Notes: generated by a model not told the origin, from the sequence alone. A DNA stretch of 39,792 nt from an uncultured Elusimicrobiales bacterium (GCA_944326765.1 CALVFE010000012.1:1-39792), one strand, 5' to 3'; positions 8,417-16,606 are shown, counted from the stretch's first letter. Numbers and translations: made by a program.

Positions 8417-9501
8417 TGCGAATTTACTTTTATATCGCCAAAAAATTTTGGGGGCCGTTCTTTTTTGCGTTAGGAGTATTTACCGCGCTGGTGGTTTTGG
8501 GAGATACCTTTGAAAAAATGAAAAACCTCGGCAACGGCACCACTACTATGGTAGATTTACTGTCCTATTCCGTAGTTACATTTCCCAACTGGCTGGCCAC
8601 CATTATGCCGGTAGCTTGTTTATTAGGGGCAATTTCCGTAATCTCCGAAATGGTTGCAAATGGCGAATGGACGGCTTGCGTGGCAAGCGGTTTTGCCCCG
8701 CGGCAACTGTTTAAGCCCATTATTATGTGTATTTTGGGGGTGGTCTTGTTTACGATGCTGTTACAGGAATTTATTATTCCCCCGCTAAACGCCAAATCAA
8801 ACCAGATTTACAATACGCGTATTAATCCGTCGGTAGAACCGTTTAACCCGGATATGGAACGAGATGTAATTTTAAAAATCTCCCCCAATCAAATGCTTTT
8901 TGCCAAAGAAGTGAATCTAAAAGAAGGTTCCATGAAACGCGTTTCGCTGGATACTTACGACTCCGGCTGGAACATCGCCAATCAAATTGTGGCCGATCAG
9001 ATGGTTTGGAATCCCGAAACCCAAAGCTGGCTGTTTTCTAAAGGGATACAACGCACTTTCGTAGCTCCAATGGATACGACGGAAAAATCGTTTGAAACGG
9101 TGGAATCGCCTGTTAATTTAAATCCATCGGAAATGGATATAGACCGAACGGAAAACAAATTATTAAGCATACGGGAATTATTCAAACGGATCCATTTTTT
9201 TAAGAGGAGCGGTTTGGCCTCTTATGCGGCGCAGACGATGATGCAGTCCAAATTAGCCACCCCGTTTGTTACGGTAATTATGTGTCTGTTGGGAATGCCG
9301 TTTGCCATCAGCATGCGGCGGAAAAGCAAGATTTTAAATATTATTGCTTCTTTAGTGATTGCTTTTACGTTCTGGTGGCTCATCACAATGTTTACTTCCA
9401 TTGGGGAAAACGGCTACATCAATCCCTATGTAGCGGGCTGGGGGCCGGTATTGTTTTTCTCGGTCGTGGTATTTTTTGAATTTAAATGGCTTAAATTGTA
9501 A
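8416..9501 (+). CDS. lptG: LPS export system permease LptG
   Basis: A 361-residue second permease of the YjgP/YjgQ family, starting at the ATG inside TGATG (stop of lptF); the frame is open further upstream inside lptF but the protein MRIYFYIAKKFWGPFFFALG begins exactly like family members. N-terminal membrane helices, a periplasmic domain (~140-270) and C-terminal helices (TPFVTVIMCLLGMPFAISMRR, then two more) mirror LptF. It pairs with LptF in LPS extraction. A strong hairpin terminator follows, so lptF-lptG form a two-gene unit. Confidence 0.9.
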   Translation: MRIYFYIAKKFWGPFFFALGVFTALVVLGDTFEKMKNLGNGTTTMVDLLSYSVVTFPNWLATIMPVACLLGAISVISEMVANGEWTACVASGFAPRQLFKPIIMCILGVVLFTMLLQEFIIPPLNAKSNQIYNTRINPSVEPFNPDMERDVILKISPNQMLFAKEVNLKEGSMKRVSLDTYDSGWNIANQIVADQMVWNPETQSWLFSKGIQRTFVAPMDTTEKSFETVESPVNLNPSEMDIDRTENKLLSIRELFKRIHFFKRSGLASYAAQTMMQSKLATPFVTVIMCLLGMPFAISMRRKSKILNIIASLVIAFTFWWLITMFTSIGENGYINPYVAGWGPVLFFSVVVFFEFKWLKL

Positions 9502-9525
9502 ACGCGTTCCCTTCCGCTTACCAAG

Positions 9526-9561
9526 AAGAAGGCCGCCTGCTCAACAGCAGGCGGCCTTCTT
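9526..9561. terminator. Bidirectional terminator between lptG and the receiver gene
   Basis: A perfect 16-base-pair stem (AAGAAGGCCGCCTGCT at 9526-9541 with its complement at 9546-9561) and a 4-base loop. It lies between convergent genes and can serve both. Confidence 0.85.
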
Positions 9562-9575
9562 ATAACCAACAATAC

Positions 9576-9935
9576 CTAGCGCGATACTCGCTCAATAGCC
9601 GAAAGCAGTTCATCGGTATCAAACGGTTTATAAAGTACGCCGTCTGCTCCCAAACGCTGGGCTTCTTCCAAGATGGTATCTTGGCGCAGCCCCGTTACAA
9701 TGAGTACTTTTACCTGCGGCATATGTTTTTTGAGTTTAGCCAAAATATCCAACCCGTTTTCAGTCGGGAAAAAAATATCCAGCAGAATCAGCCCTACACC
9801 GCTGCCGTCCAATTTGGAAAACAGCTCCGCGGAACCACCCGCCTCAAAAGCCACTTCAAAGCCGGACGATTCCAACACGTTCTTGATTGCCGAACGCAAA
9901 ATAACCGAATCATCCACTAATGCAATTTTTAACAT
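9576..9935 (-). CDS. Stand-alone response-regulator receiver (CheY-like)
   Basis: A 119-residue single receiver domain with no output domain. Acidic pocket Asp8-Asp9, phosphoacceptor Asp53 (LILLDIFF), Thr81 (LIVTG) and Lys103 (YKPFD) are all present, so it should be phosphorylatable. It starts 9 bases after the phosphohexomutase stop with a GAGGA ribosome site, so the two genes are probably cotranscribed. No histidine kinase is in the window. It could act by protein contact, as CheY or Spo0F do, but the partner is unknown. Confidence 0.9.
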   Translation of the reverse strand: MLKIALVDDSVILRSAIKNVLESSGFEVAFEAGGSAELFSKLDGSGVGLILLDIFFPTENGLDILAKLKKHMPQVKVLIVTGLRQDTILEEAQRLGADGVLYKPFDTDELLSAIERVSR

Positions 9936-9944
9936 TGATTCCTC

Positions 9945-11354
9945 TTATTTTTGATAAGGGGCTACTAACTTTTCCCCAAAATCCAATAATGCCTGCGTAT
10001 CTTTTTTAGTAGCGGTTTCGGCATAAATACGCAAAAGCGGTTCCGTTCCAGACGGGCGCAAAAGCAACCACTCATCATTTTCGAAAACAATTTTAAGACC
10101 GTCAAACGTAAGCGTTTGTGCCACCCGACGCCCATTTATTTTTTTAGGCAATTTTTTACGGATTTTATCCGCCATGACCGCTTTATCCACTGGTTTGGAA
10201 ATGGGCAAATCCCGGCGCATATATACAGACGCTCCATATTCTTGCGCGATATCCGCACAAAGTTCACTGGCTTTTTTGCCGGTGGTAGCCATAATCTCCA
10301 AGAACGCCAAGGAGACTGTCAACCCGTCGCGGTCTGGCAGATTTCCTTTCCAAGCAAATCCGCCCGACTCCTCCACCCCAAAGGCCACGTCGTCTAAATT
10401 CATTCTTTCGGCCACATTTTTAAAGCCCACCCCTACTTCTTCAAACAACATTTCGTACTTGCGGGCAATGCGTTTAAGCAAATATCCCATAGAAATGGTT
10501 TGCACGATATTGCCTTTCAGCTTTTTATATTTCACCAAATAATTGCACAACACCGCCGCAATAATACAAGGAGTAAGATAATTGCCTTTTTCATCTATTA
10601 AAGCCACTCGGTCGCCGTCGCCGTCAAAAGCAATTCCCAGCGCCGCCTTTTTTTCCAACACGGTTTTTTTAAGAACGGTCAAATTCTTTTCCACCGGTTC
10701 GGGCTGTTCGGCATTAAAAGTAGGCTCGTGTTCCGCCCGCAGGGCAATTACCTGTTTGGCCGGAATAAATTTTTCCAAATAACCGGCCGCAGAACCATGC
10801 ATGTAATCAATGACCACCTTGGATTTAAACGCCTTTAATTTCTTTGTATTTACATGGGAAGCCACATATTTAAAATAGACGTCGGAACAATCCTTCTGTT
10901 CCGCTTTCTGCCCATACAAAAACAGCACGGAATTCTGGTCTATAAATTCTTCTATTTCTTTGGTAACACGGGAAGAAGCCGATCCGCCCGCCAGTTTAAT
11001 CTTAATCCCATTGTAATGAGCCGGATTATGGCTGGCGGTTACCATAACGCTCAGCCAAAATTTATTCAAACTCAAACAAGCCGCCACCGGAGTGGAGATG
11101 GGGCAGGAAGAAAGCGTAACATCAATTTTATTTGACCGGAAAATGCTGGCAATGTCGGCGGCAAACAGGTCCGACATAAAGCGGCGGTCATAGCCGACAA
11201 AAATTTTCGGCAATTTTCCATTTTCCCCGCCGGGTGCATTTTTGTTAATATAGTCCGCCAACGCCTGCGCCACCCGGCGAACGTTTTCAAACGTAAAATC
11301 CCACGCAATGACGCCTCTCCAACCGTCGGTACCAAACCTAATTTCAGCAGCCAT
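9945..11354 (-). CDS. Phosphoglucomutase/phosphomannomutase family protein
   Basis: A 469-residue alpha-D-phosphohexomutase. Sugar-phosphate N-loop (FGTDGWRG, ~7-14), catalytic phosphoserine Ser108 in TASHNP, metal loop FDGDGDR (Asp244/246/248), sugar-binding GVEESGG and phosphate-binding RPSGTEPLLRIY near the C-terminus are all intact. It interconverts hexose 1- and 6-phosphates in the cytoplasm; glucose or mannose specificity cannot be read from the sequence. A GGGAGAG-type ribosome site precedes the ATG. The receiver gene follows at 9 bases. A second, differently organised mutase lies at 36348-37895. Confidence 0.92.
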   Translation of the reverse strand: MAAEIRFGTDGWRGVIAWDFTFENVRRVAQALADYINKNAPGGENGKLPKIFVGYDRRFMSDLFAADIASIFRSNKIDVTLSSCPISTPVAACLSLNKFWLSVMVTASHNPAHYNGIKIKLAGGSASSRVTKEIEEFIDQNSVLFLYGQKAEQKDCSDVYFKYVASHVNTKKLKAFKSKVVIDYMHGSAAGYLEKFIPAKQVIALRAEHEPTFNAEQPEPVEKNLTVLKKTVLEKKAALGIAFDGDGDRVALIDEKGNYLTPCIIAAVLCNYLVKYKKLKGNIVQTISMGYLLKRIARKYEMLFEEVGVGFKNVAERMNLDDVAFGVEESGGFAWKGNLPDRDGLTVSLAFLEIMATTGKKASELCADIAQEYGASVYMRRDLPISKPVDKAVMADKIRKKLPKKINGRRVAQTLTFDGLKIVFENDEWLLLRPSGTEPLLRIYAETATKKDTQALLDFGEKLVAPYQK

Positions 11355-11465
11355 ACACTCTCCCGTTTAGCAAGATAAAATTCATTTGCCCGGCAATCTC
11401 CGCATACTTTATAACCCACTCATTCGTTTATTTATTTCAAACGAACCTTCCCAGCGATTACAAAG

Positions 11466-11809
11466 TGGAGGTGGGGGGATTCGCACCCCCGTCCGAACAT
11501 CTTTTCCAACCGGGCGCTACAAGTTTAGCTTCGCTTAATTAACCGCCAGCTAAGCGCGAAGCGGCACGCTTGCGGTTTGGTTCGTGTGTCTTAGGCAAAG
11601 CCGGACGAACCGCGCCCGCTTTGCCGCATTCCATATAATAACCGCTATCCTTTGGCGTATGGAAGACGCCAAAGGCGCGGTGGGACTAAGCGTTAGCCCA
11701 AGCGACTTGATTGTCGTTAGTTATTTTTTTGGCCCTATTTTAGCCGGCCTGGCCAACCGGCACTTGCTCCCGGGCGGCAACAGATACCCGTCGAATCTAT
11801 TACACCCCC
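11466..11809 (-). ncRNA. ssrA: tmRNA (SsrA)
   Basis: Minus-strand RNA of about 344 bases. The 5' end GGGGGTG (11803-11809) pairs with CACCTCC (11467-11473) to form the acceptor stem, followed by discriminator A at 11466; CCA is not encoded. The 5' part has the tmRNA hallmark ATTCGACGGG, and the 3' part has a T arm GGGGG-TGCGAAT-CCCCC. The tag frame runs AAC GAC AAT CAA GTC GCT TGG GCT AAC GCT TAG (11686-11718), encoding NDNQVAWANA after the tRNA-borne alanine. A hairpin (TTTGGCGT...ACGCCAAA) follows the stop codon. It rescues stalled ribosomes with SmpB, which is not in this window. The tag end ANA differs from the common LAA/AAA. Confidence 0.93.
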
Positions 11810-11905
11810 GTTACATACGGAAATTGTCAAAGAACCCTTCCTGAAAATGAGTATTATATTGTATCATTTCTTATAACAATTTTGCGAAACAAAGGCAATA
11901 TCTTT

Positions 11906-12316
11906 ATGTATTTGACCACCAAACCCACGGTATATTTAATTGACGGACTCAACTTGGTGCGGAGTTTTTTATATGAATTTTCCCGCTCGGAAGAAGAAAC
12001 GACAAGCGATTTCCTTGATTTTTTAAGCGAAATATCGCAAGACGAACATTACGCCATGCATCAATACGAAGTGATTTTCGACGGTTCCTTCCGGCCAGTC
12101 GGCCCGCTGTACCGCGGCGGCGTACATATTTCCTTTTCGGAGGAAAACTCCGCCGATCAAATCATCTACGAACGCGCCAATTATTTAAACCAAAGCGGTA
12201 CGCGCGTTATTGCGGTAACGGATGACCGCCAACTGCAGCAGTCTTTAAAGAAATTGGGGGTTAAAACGCTTTTTTGCCGAAAATTTTATAACGGCTTGAA
12301 AACCTTTGAGAAATAA
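11906..12316 (+). CDS. NYN-domain ribonuclease, YacP/Rae1-like
   Basis: A 136-residue protein starting at the ATG at 11906 (AAAGG ribosome site 10 bases upstream; a TTG at 11882 is in frame but less likely). Motifs fit the NYN/YacP (PIN-like) nuclease fold: VYLIDGLNLVRS with Asp near the start, VIFDGS, FSEENSADQIIYERA and VIAVTDDRQLQ, giving the spaced acidic residues of the active site. Bacillus Rae1 (YacP), about 170 residues, cuts mRNA in the ribosomal A site. This copy is shorter and ends soon after the last strand. It is divergent from tmRNA with 96 bases between, and upstream of tRNA-Leu. Family assignment is good; ribosome-dependent cleavage is inferred. Confidence 0.8.
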   Translation: MYLTTKPTVYLIDGLNLVRSFLYEFSRSEEETTSDFLDFLSEISQDEHYAMHQYEVIFDGSFRPVGPLYRGGVHISFSEENSADQIIYERANYLNQSGTRVIAVTDDRQLQQSLKKLGVKTLFCRKFYNGLKTFEK

Positions 12317-12363
12317 TTTGCGCCTTCCAGATAAAATAAAGTGCAAAAGAACATATTTTTTGT

Positions 12364-12369
12364 TAAAAT
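12364..12369 (+). promoter_or_regulatory. -10 box of tRNA-Leu
   Basis: TAAAAT, 12 bases before the tRNA, with a weak -35 (GTGCAA at 12341-12346, spacing 17). Confidence 0.4.
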
Positions 12370-12381
12370 AAATTTATAAGA

Positions 12382-12464
12382 GGGCTGGTGGCGGAATGGC
12401 AGACGCGACAGACTTAAAATCTGTTGACCGCAAGGTCGTGGGGGTTCAAGTCCCCCCCTGCCCA
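12382..12464 (+). tRNA. tRNA-Leu (anticodon UAA)
   Basis: Class II tRNA with acceptor GGGCTGG, D arm GCGGAATGGCAGACGC, anticodon stem ACAGA/TCTGT around loop CTTAAAA (anticodon TAA at 12415-12417), a long variable arm (GACCGCAAGGTC) and T arm GGGGG-TTCAAGT-CCCCC. The 3' acceptor strand CCTGCCC leaves one T:T mismatch at the fifth pair. The gene ends with discriminator A followed by CTT, so CCA is not encoded and must be added. Confidence 0.93.
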
Positions 12465-12499
12465 CTTAACACTTCCTGCCATTCAATCAAACCCACCGG

Positions 12500-12505
12500 T
12501 ACAGT
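12500..12505 (+). promoter_or_regulatory. -10 box of psd, 6 bases from its ATG
   Basis: TACAGT followed by AAATCT and the psd ATG; CTGCCA 18 bases upstream may be the -35. No Shine-Dalgarno is present. Confidence 0.4.
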
Positions 12506-12511
12506 AAATCT

Positions 12512-13180
12512 ATGATAGAAGATATCAATCGTACGCTTTCTAAATGTCTGAACTGGGTTGGCACTGTGTTGCCGTTGGGAATCAAATTTTTCGCGGTGGC
12601 CGTTGCGGCGGCGGCCGTTTTCTTATTTTTTGATCTGCGCACACTGGGCGTATTGTGTTTATTGGCCGGCTGTTTTTGTGCGTACTTCTTCCGCGATCCG
12701 AAACGCGAAACCGTCTTCGCTGACGATGAAATCGCCTGCCCAGCGGACGGAACCGTTCTTTCCATTAAAACGGAAGACGATCCCAACTCTGTGGTAATCC
12801 GCATATTTCTGTCTATTTTTGACGTGCATGTGCAACGCGCCACAGTAAGCGGCAAAACCGGCGAAATTTTTTATAATAAAGGCACATTCTTGTTTGCCAA
12901 CAACCCCGCAGCCGATAAAAACGAACGCAATTTGATTCAGCTGTTCAGGAACGGCAATCCTGCCCAATTTGCCCATGTAGAACAGATTACCGGCGCCATC
13001 GCCCGCAGAATTGAATGTTGGGTAAAGCCTCAGCAGGAAATCAAAATCGGCGGGCAGCTGGGGCTCGTACGCTTTGGTTCGCAAGTGGCGGTCTATCTGC
13101 CTAAAAATTCCGTTCGGGTATTGGTCAAAGAAGGTCAGAAAGTGCAGGGCGGGATAACCGTCTTGGGGCTGTGGAAATAG
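12512..13180 (+). CDS. psd: Phosphatidylserine decarboxylase proenzyme (short type)
   Basis: A 222-residue membrane-linked proenzyme. Two N-terminal hydrophobic stretches (~20-40 and ~44-60) precede FRDPKR and CPADG, then FLSIFDVHVQRA (DVHVQR block) and finally RFGS, where self-cleavage between Gly189 and Ser190 would make the pyruvoyl group. Length and the RFGS (rather than LGST) processing site fit the short, archaeal/Bacteroidetes-like Psd class. It decarboxylates phosphatidylserine to phosphatidylethanolamine on the inner membrane. The substrate is made by the next gene, pssA, 8 bases downstream. No ribosome site is seen, and the mRNA may be leaderless. Confidence 0.93.
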   Translation: MIEDINRTLSKCLNWVGTVLPLGIKFFAVAVAAAAVFLFFDLRTLGVLCLLAGCFCAYFFRDPKRETVFADDEIACPADGTVLSIKTEDDPNSVVIRIFLSIFDVHVQRATVSGKTGEIFYNKGTFLFANNPAADKNERNLIQLFRNGNPAQFAHVEQITGAIARRIECWVKPQQEIKIGGQLGLVRFGSQVAVYLPKNSVRVLVKEGQKVQGGITVLGLWK

Positions 13181-13188
13181 AGGCTGCT

Positions 13189-13983
13189 ATGCAAGAAGAA
13201 AATAAAGAAACCAAAGTCGTAGAAAAATTAAAACATACCGGCGCGCTGACGGCTCCGTCGTTATTCACATTGGGAAATCTTTCCTGTGGCTTCTTTTCCA
13301 TTCTAGCGGCTTCCCGCGGGCATTTTGCTCAGGCCGGCTGGCTGATTTTGGCAGCGGCAGTATTTGATATGTTTGACGGCCGCATTGCCCGTTTGCTGGA
13401 CGCGGAAAGCGATTTCGGCGTAGAAATGGATTCTTTGGCGGACGCGGTTTCCTTTTGTGCCGCGCCCGCTTTTTTAATGTATTTCTTTGTACTGCATACG
13501 CAGCCGCTTTGGGGAGCCCCCATCGCGTGCGTATATACCTGCTTTGGCGTATTGCGCTTAGCCAAATTCAACGCCATGGCTCACGCCGGAGAAGGTTCCA
13601 AAAAGTATTTTTCCGGGCTGCCCGTTCCGGCGCCGGCGGCTTTACTGGCTTCTTTTGCGATTTCCTATAGCATTATGGAAGGAGATATGGGCGGGCGCAA
13701 CATTCATTTGCTTACTCTGTATTTGCCGCACCTATACAACTTCGTTTGGTTTGCGATGCTGATTTTGTCGCTTTTAATGGTTTCCAACATTCCTTATGCG
13801 GCTTTTAAGGCCAAACGCGAAAAACGCCTAAGCGTATGGACATTGTTGTTAATTGTATTTTTGGTAGTAATGCTAATCCGCTTTCCGCAAGATGTAATTT
13901 TTATTGTATTTTCTCTCTATGTAGTATTTGGTCTGTTGGCCGTACTATACAGAGCGTTCCGCGGAATTAAAGTGGAAAAATAA
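13189..13983 (+). CDS. pssA: CDP-diacylglycerol-serine O-phosphatidyltransferase
   Basis: A 264-residue multi-spanning enzyme joining serine to CDP-diacylglycerol to give phosphatidylserine. The CDP-alcohol phosphotransferase signature is complete: Asp63-Gly64, Ala67-Arg68, Gly77, Asp81, Asp85 (DGRIARLL...GVEMDSLAD). About seven hydrophobic helices follow. I start at the ATG at 13189, which has AGAGG 5 bases upstream; a GTG at 13171 inside psd is also in frame. It forms a unit with psd, together giving the phosphatidylethanolamine pathway, and is closed by a strong terminator. Confidence 0.93.
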   Translation: MQEENKETKVVEKLKHTGALTAPSLFTLGNLSCGFFSILAASRGHFAQAGWLILAAAVFDMFDGRIARLLDAESDFGVEMDSLADAVSFCAAPAFLMYFFVLHTQPLWGAPIACVYTCFGVLRLAKFNAMAHAGEGSKKYFSGLPVPAPAALLASFAISYSIMEGDMGGRNIHLLTLYLPHLYNFVWFAMLILSLLMVSNIPYAAFKAKREKRLSVWTLLLIVFLVVMLIRFPQDVIFIVFSLYVVFGLLAVLYRAFRGIKVEK

Positions 13984-13999
13984 ATCGTTTTACCTTAAA

Positions 14000-14028
14000 A
14001 AAACGCCGGGGTTCAGCCCCGGCGTTTT
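14000..14028. terminator. Bidirectional terminator after pssA
   Basis: AAAACGCCGGGG / CCCCGGCGTTTT perfect 12-base-pair stem with a 5-base loop and T tail, between convergent pssA and the RDD gene. Confidence 0.88.
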
Positions 14029-14047
14029 CTATATACGCTTAATACCT

Positions 14048-14911
14048 TTATTTAGAACTCCAATAAACCGGAGTATGTTTGGCGTCTTTTGCCATGGCAG
14101 AGATTTTATAGGAATTCCCTTGTACGCCGATCTTAAATCCTTTGGGATAAAGTACTTTTTGGGTATCCCGCTGAAACTGTACGGGATCGCCGGATAACAG
14201 AGAAAGGCGCAATAAGTCATTCGTATAACTGCCATACAGGGAGTAATGCGCTTCTTCCAATAAAGCAATTTTACCCAAATGCTCTTGGGCGCGGCTGATA
14301 TAAAACTGCTGCAGCAAGGAGCCTTTCCCAAAAAATTGAGTATAGGCCGTCCAGGCGAAGGCCAACAGCAGCACCGTACCTAAAAAGCGCACGAAGGTTC
14401 GTTCAAACCAAGTTCTTTCGCGCACTTGCACCACCACGCTGCCGCCGAAAAAATCCTGCAGGGCGCGGTGTTTGTCATCAAAAAAAGCCAACAAAAAACC
14501 ACACATCAGCAGTCCCGCGCTGACATAATATCCTATCGCCCGCAAAAAAGCACGCGGCAGCGAAATGGAACCGCTTAAATCTTTTTTTACCACTGCAATT
14601 CCCACCAACGATTTGCCTAACGTAACTCGGTCGCCGCAGGATAAAATCGTTTCATACAAAATAAACAGGAAATTAATTCCCGCAAAAAGCAAAACGATCT
14701 GCCATACTTCCGTAACCGGCCCCATGGTTTTAAGGATAATCCAGGCAATTAACTGTGCGGGAATGAACACCACGCCGTAATCAATCAAAAGGGCTACGAA
14801 ACGCTCCGATACGGATGCATACTCAACTTGTTTTTTATCGGCGGTATCATTAGCGGCTGGGGCGGAAACTGGATTTTCCGGCTCCATGATATTGATGCGG
14901 TTCTCATTCAT
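14048..14911 (-). CDS. RDD-family membrane protein with pilin-like C-terminal domain
   Basis: A 287-residue protein. Residues ~32-165 form an RDD domain: ERFVALLIDY (Arg37, Asp44), two helices (~45-62, ~70-90), GKSLVGIAVV, a helix ~122-145 and FFDDKHRALQDFFGGS. A further helix (~172-192) leads to an ~85-residue C-terminal part, ISRAQEHLGKIALLEEAHYS then LYGSYTNDL and ending AKDAKHTPVYWSS, which resembles the globular part of type IV pilins/pseudopilins. It would sit in the periplasm. GGAGGA 9 bases before the ATG fixes the start. RDD proteins are membrane proteins of mostly unknown role; the fusion is the unusual part. Function unknown. Confidence 0.8.
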   Translation of the reverse strand: MNENRINIMEPENPVSAPAANDTADKKQVEYASVSERFVALLIDYGVVFIPAQLIAWIILKTMGPVTEVWQIVLLFAGINFLFILYETILSCGDRVTLGKSLVGIAVVKKDLSGSISLPRAFLRAIGYYVSAGLLMCGFLLAFFDDKHRALQDFFGGSVVVQVRERTWFERTFVRFLGTVLLLAFAWTAYTQFFGKGSLLQQFYISRAQEHLGKIALLEEAHYSLYGSYTNDLLRLSLLSGDPVQFQRDTQKVLYPKGFKIGVQGNSYKISAMAKDAKHTPVYWSSK

Positions 14912-14963
14912 ATTTAGAATTCCTCCGTTTAGTTATTATAACAAGTTTTTCCCCGCACAAACA

Positions 14964-14994
14964 AAAAACGGGCGGAATGACTCCGCCCGTTTTT
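14964..14994 (-). terminator. Terminator after the SSS symporter gene
   Basis: AAAAACGGGCGGA / TCCGCCCGTTTTT perfect 13-base-pair stem, 5-base loop, between the symporter and the RDD gene. Confidence 0.85.
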
Positions 14995-15007
14995 AAAGCC
15001 ATGGTCC

Positions 15008-16606
15008 TCAGGCCGCAATACCCATAGAGGAGAATAACACATATACGCCAAACACACACAGCACAATGGCAATACTGACGACTACCCGCTTATCCCACGG
15101 CGTCGTATCCACTATGTTTAAATCTTTCCCGTCATCATATTGATTTTTAGTCGGCCAGATTTTCCCGGTAATATACATAAACGCCACCGAAATCACAAAC
15201 AGCACCGCCAATATATGCAGGAAATGCATATCCGTCTTGATAATGCCCAGTTGGGTCAGTCCGTAACCGATCATAAAGAATATCAGCGTTACTTTAGCCG
15301 ACCATGCAGGCGCGGTTTTATTGAGCATACCAAAAACAATTAATGTAAAGATTGGTACATTGTAAAACCCGTTTACCATCTGCAAATAATTAAACAACCC
15401 CGAAGGCGCCATTGCAATCATCGGGGCTACGCACATAGAAAAGATGGCCAAAATAACCCCCACATATTTGCCTTTGGTAACCAACTCTTCATCGGTTGCG
15501 GTAGGTTTAATCAGCGGTTTATAAACGTTAAGCATAAACAAGGTGGAAGTAGAGTTCAGCGCCGCATTAAAGGAACTCAAAATGGCGCCAAACAATACGG
15601 CAGCAAAGAACCCGATTAAATAAAACGGCAGCACTTTATTGACCAACATCGGATAGGCCATATCTCCCACTTTTAAAGGATTATCCTGGAAAATATGGAA
15701 AGCAATAATTCCGGGAATGATCAAGTAAATCGGTCCGATTAATTTAAAGATAGCCGCCAAAAGTAAACCTTTCTGCCCTTCTTTTAAGTTTTTAGCCGCT
15801 AACGCCCGTTGAATAATCGTTTGGTTACAGCCCCAATAGAACAAATTAACGAGCAACATACCGGTAAACATCGTAGCAAAAGGGACAGGGTCATTGGGGC
15901 CGCCGATGGCGTTAAATTTTTCAGGGTGTGCTTTTACCACTTCCGCAAGTCCGCCCAAGATATCTCCGCCGCCCACATAGGCCAAGGCAAACAACGGCAC
16001 CATCAATCCGCCAAAAATAAGGCCAATGCCGTTTAACGTATCGGCAATGGCCATAATGCGAAGTCCGCCAAAAATCGTATAGAGACACCCCAACACGCCA
16101 ATGGCTACCACTACCACGATAATCGCCATCATCGGGGAAAGGTTAAAAGTTCCCATAATATCAAAAATACCGCCCATACCAATCGCGCCCGAATAAAGCA
16201 CGGTAGGGAGCAAAATCAACACATATCCAGCTAAAAAGAGGAAATTGACAAACTGCTTGGTAACCGCATCATACCGTTCTCCCACGAAATCCGGAATAGT
16301 AGCATATCCTTTTTTCAGATAACGGGGCAGAAAGAAAAAAGCTACGATAATCAGCGTAATAGACGCCCCAATTTCGTAGCCAATTCCGGACATATTAAAC
16401 ATATAGCCTTGACCGTTTAGCCCTACCATCTGTTCCGTTGATAGGTTGGTCAGCAACAGCGAAGCGGCAATAACCCAACCGGTCAGTCCTCTTCCGGCCA
16501 AAAAATAGCCTTCAGAGGAAGAAGCATCTTTTTTTCTGGTCAAGTAGTACGACAGTCCAAGTACAAGCGCCGTAAACCCGACAAACGACGATATCGTTAG
16601 CAGCAT
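15008..16606 (-). CDS. Sodium/solute symporter (SSS family, SglT-like)
   Basis: A 532-residue inner-membrane transporter with about 14 hydrophobic helices. N-terminal YFLAGRGLTGWVIAASLLL, TNLSTEQMVGLNGQGY and the helix with GGLRIMAIADTLNG, then FYWGCNQTIIQRALAAKN, are typical of the solute:sodium symporter family, near the sugar-transporting SglT branch. The substrate cannot be fixed. I start at the ATG at 16606 because GGAGGAG lies just upstream; an in-frame ATG at 16618 overlaps that ribosome site. A leader with strong inverted repeats precedes it, and the gene has its own terminator. Divergent from the LemA-like gene. Confidence 0.9.
   Translation of the reverse strand: MLLTISSFVGFTALVLGLSYYLTRKKDASSSEGYFLAGRGLTGWVIAASLLLTNLSTEQMVGLNGQGYMFNMSGIGYEIGASITLIIVAFFFLPRYLKKGYATIPDFVGERYDAVTKQFVNFLFLAGYVLILLPTVLYSGAIGMGGIFDIMGTFNLSPMMAIIVVVVAIGVLGCLYTIFGGLRIMAIADTLNGIGLIFGGLMVPLFALAYVGGGDILGGLAEVVKAHPEKFNAIGGPNDPVPFATMFTGMLLVNLFYWGCNQTIIQRALAAKNLKEGQKGLLLAAIFKLIGPIYLIIPGIIAFHIFQDNPLKVGDMAYPMLVNKVLPFYLIGFFAAVLFGAILSSFNAALNSTSTLFMLNVYKPLIKPTATDEELVTKGKYVGVILAIFSMCVAPMIAMAPSGLFNYLQMVNGFYNVPIFTLIVFGMLNKTAPAWSAKVTLIFFMIGYGLTQLGIIKTDMHFLHILAVLFVISVAFMYITGKIWPTKNQYDDGKDLNIVDTTPWDKRVVVSIAIVLCVFGVYVLFSSMGIAA

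Noticed and set aside
11584-11844. Plus-strand open frame in the tmRNA region
   Set aside because: It is fully antisense to the tmRNA, whose acceptor stem, T arm and tag are all intact.
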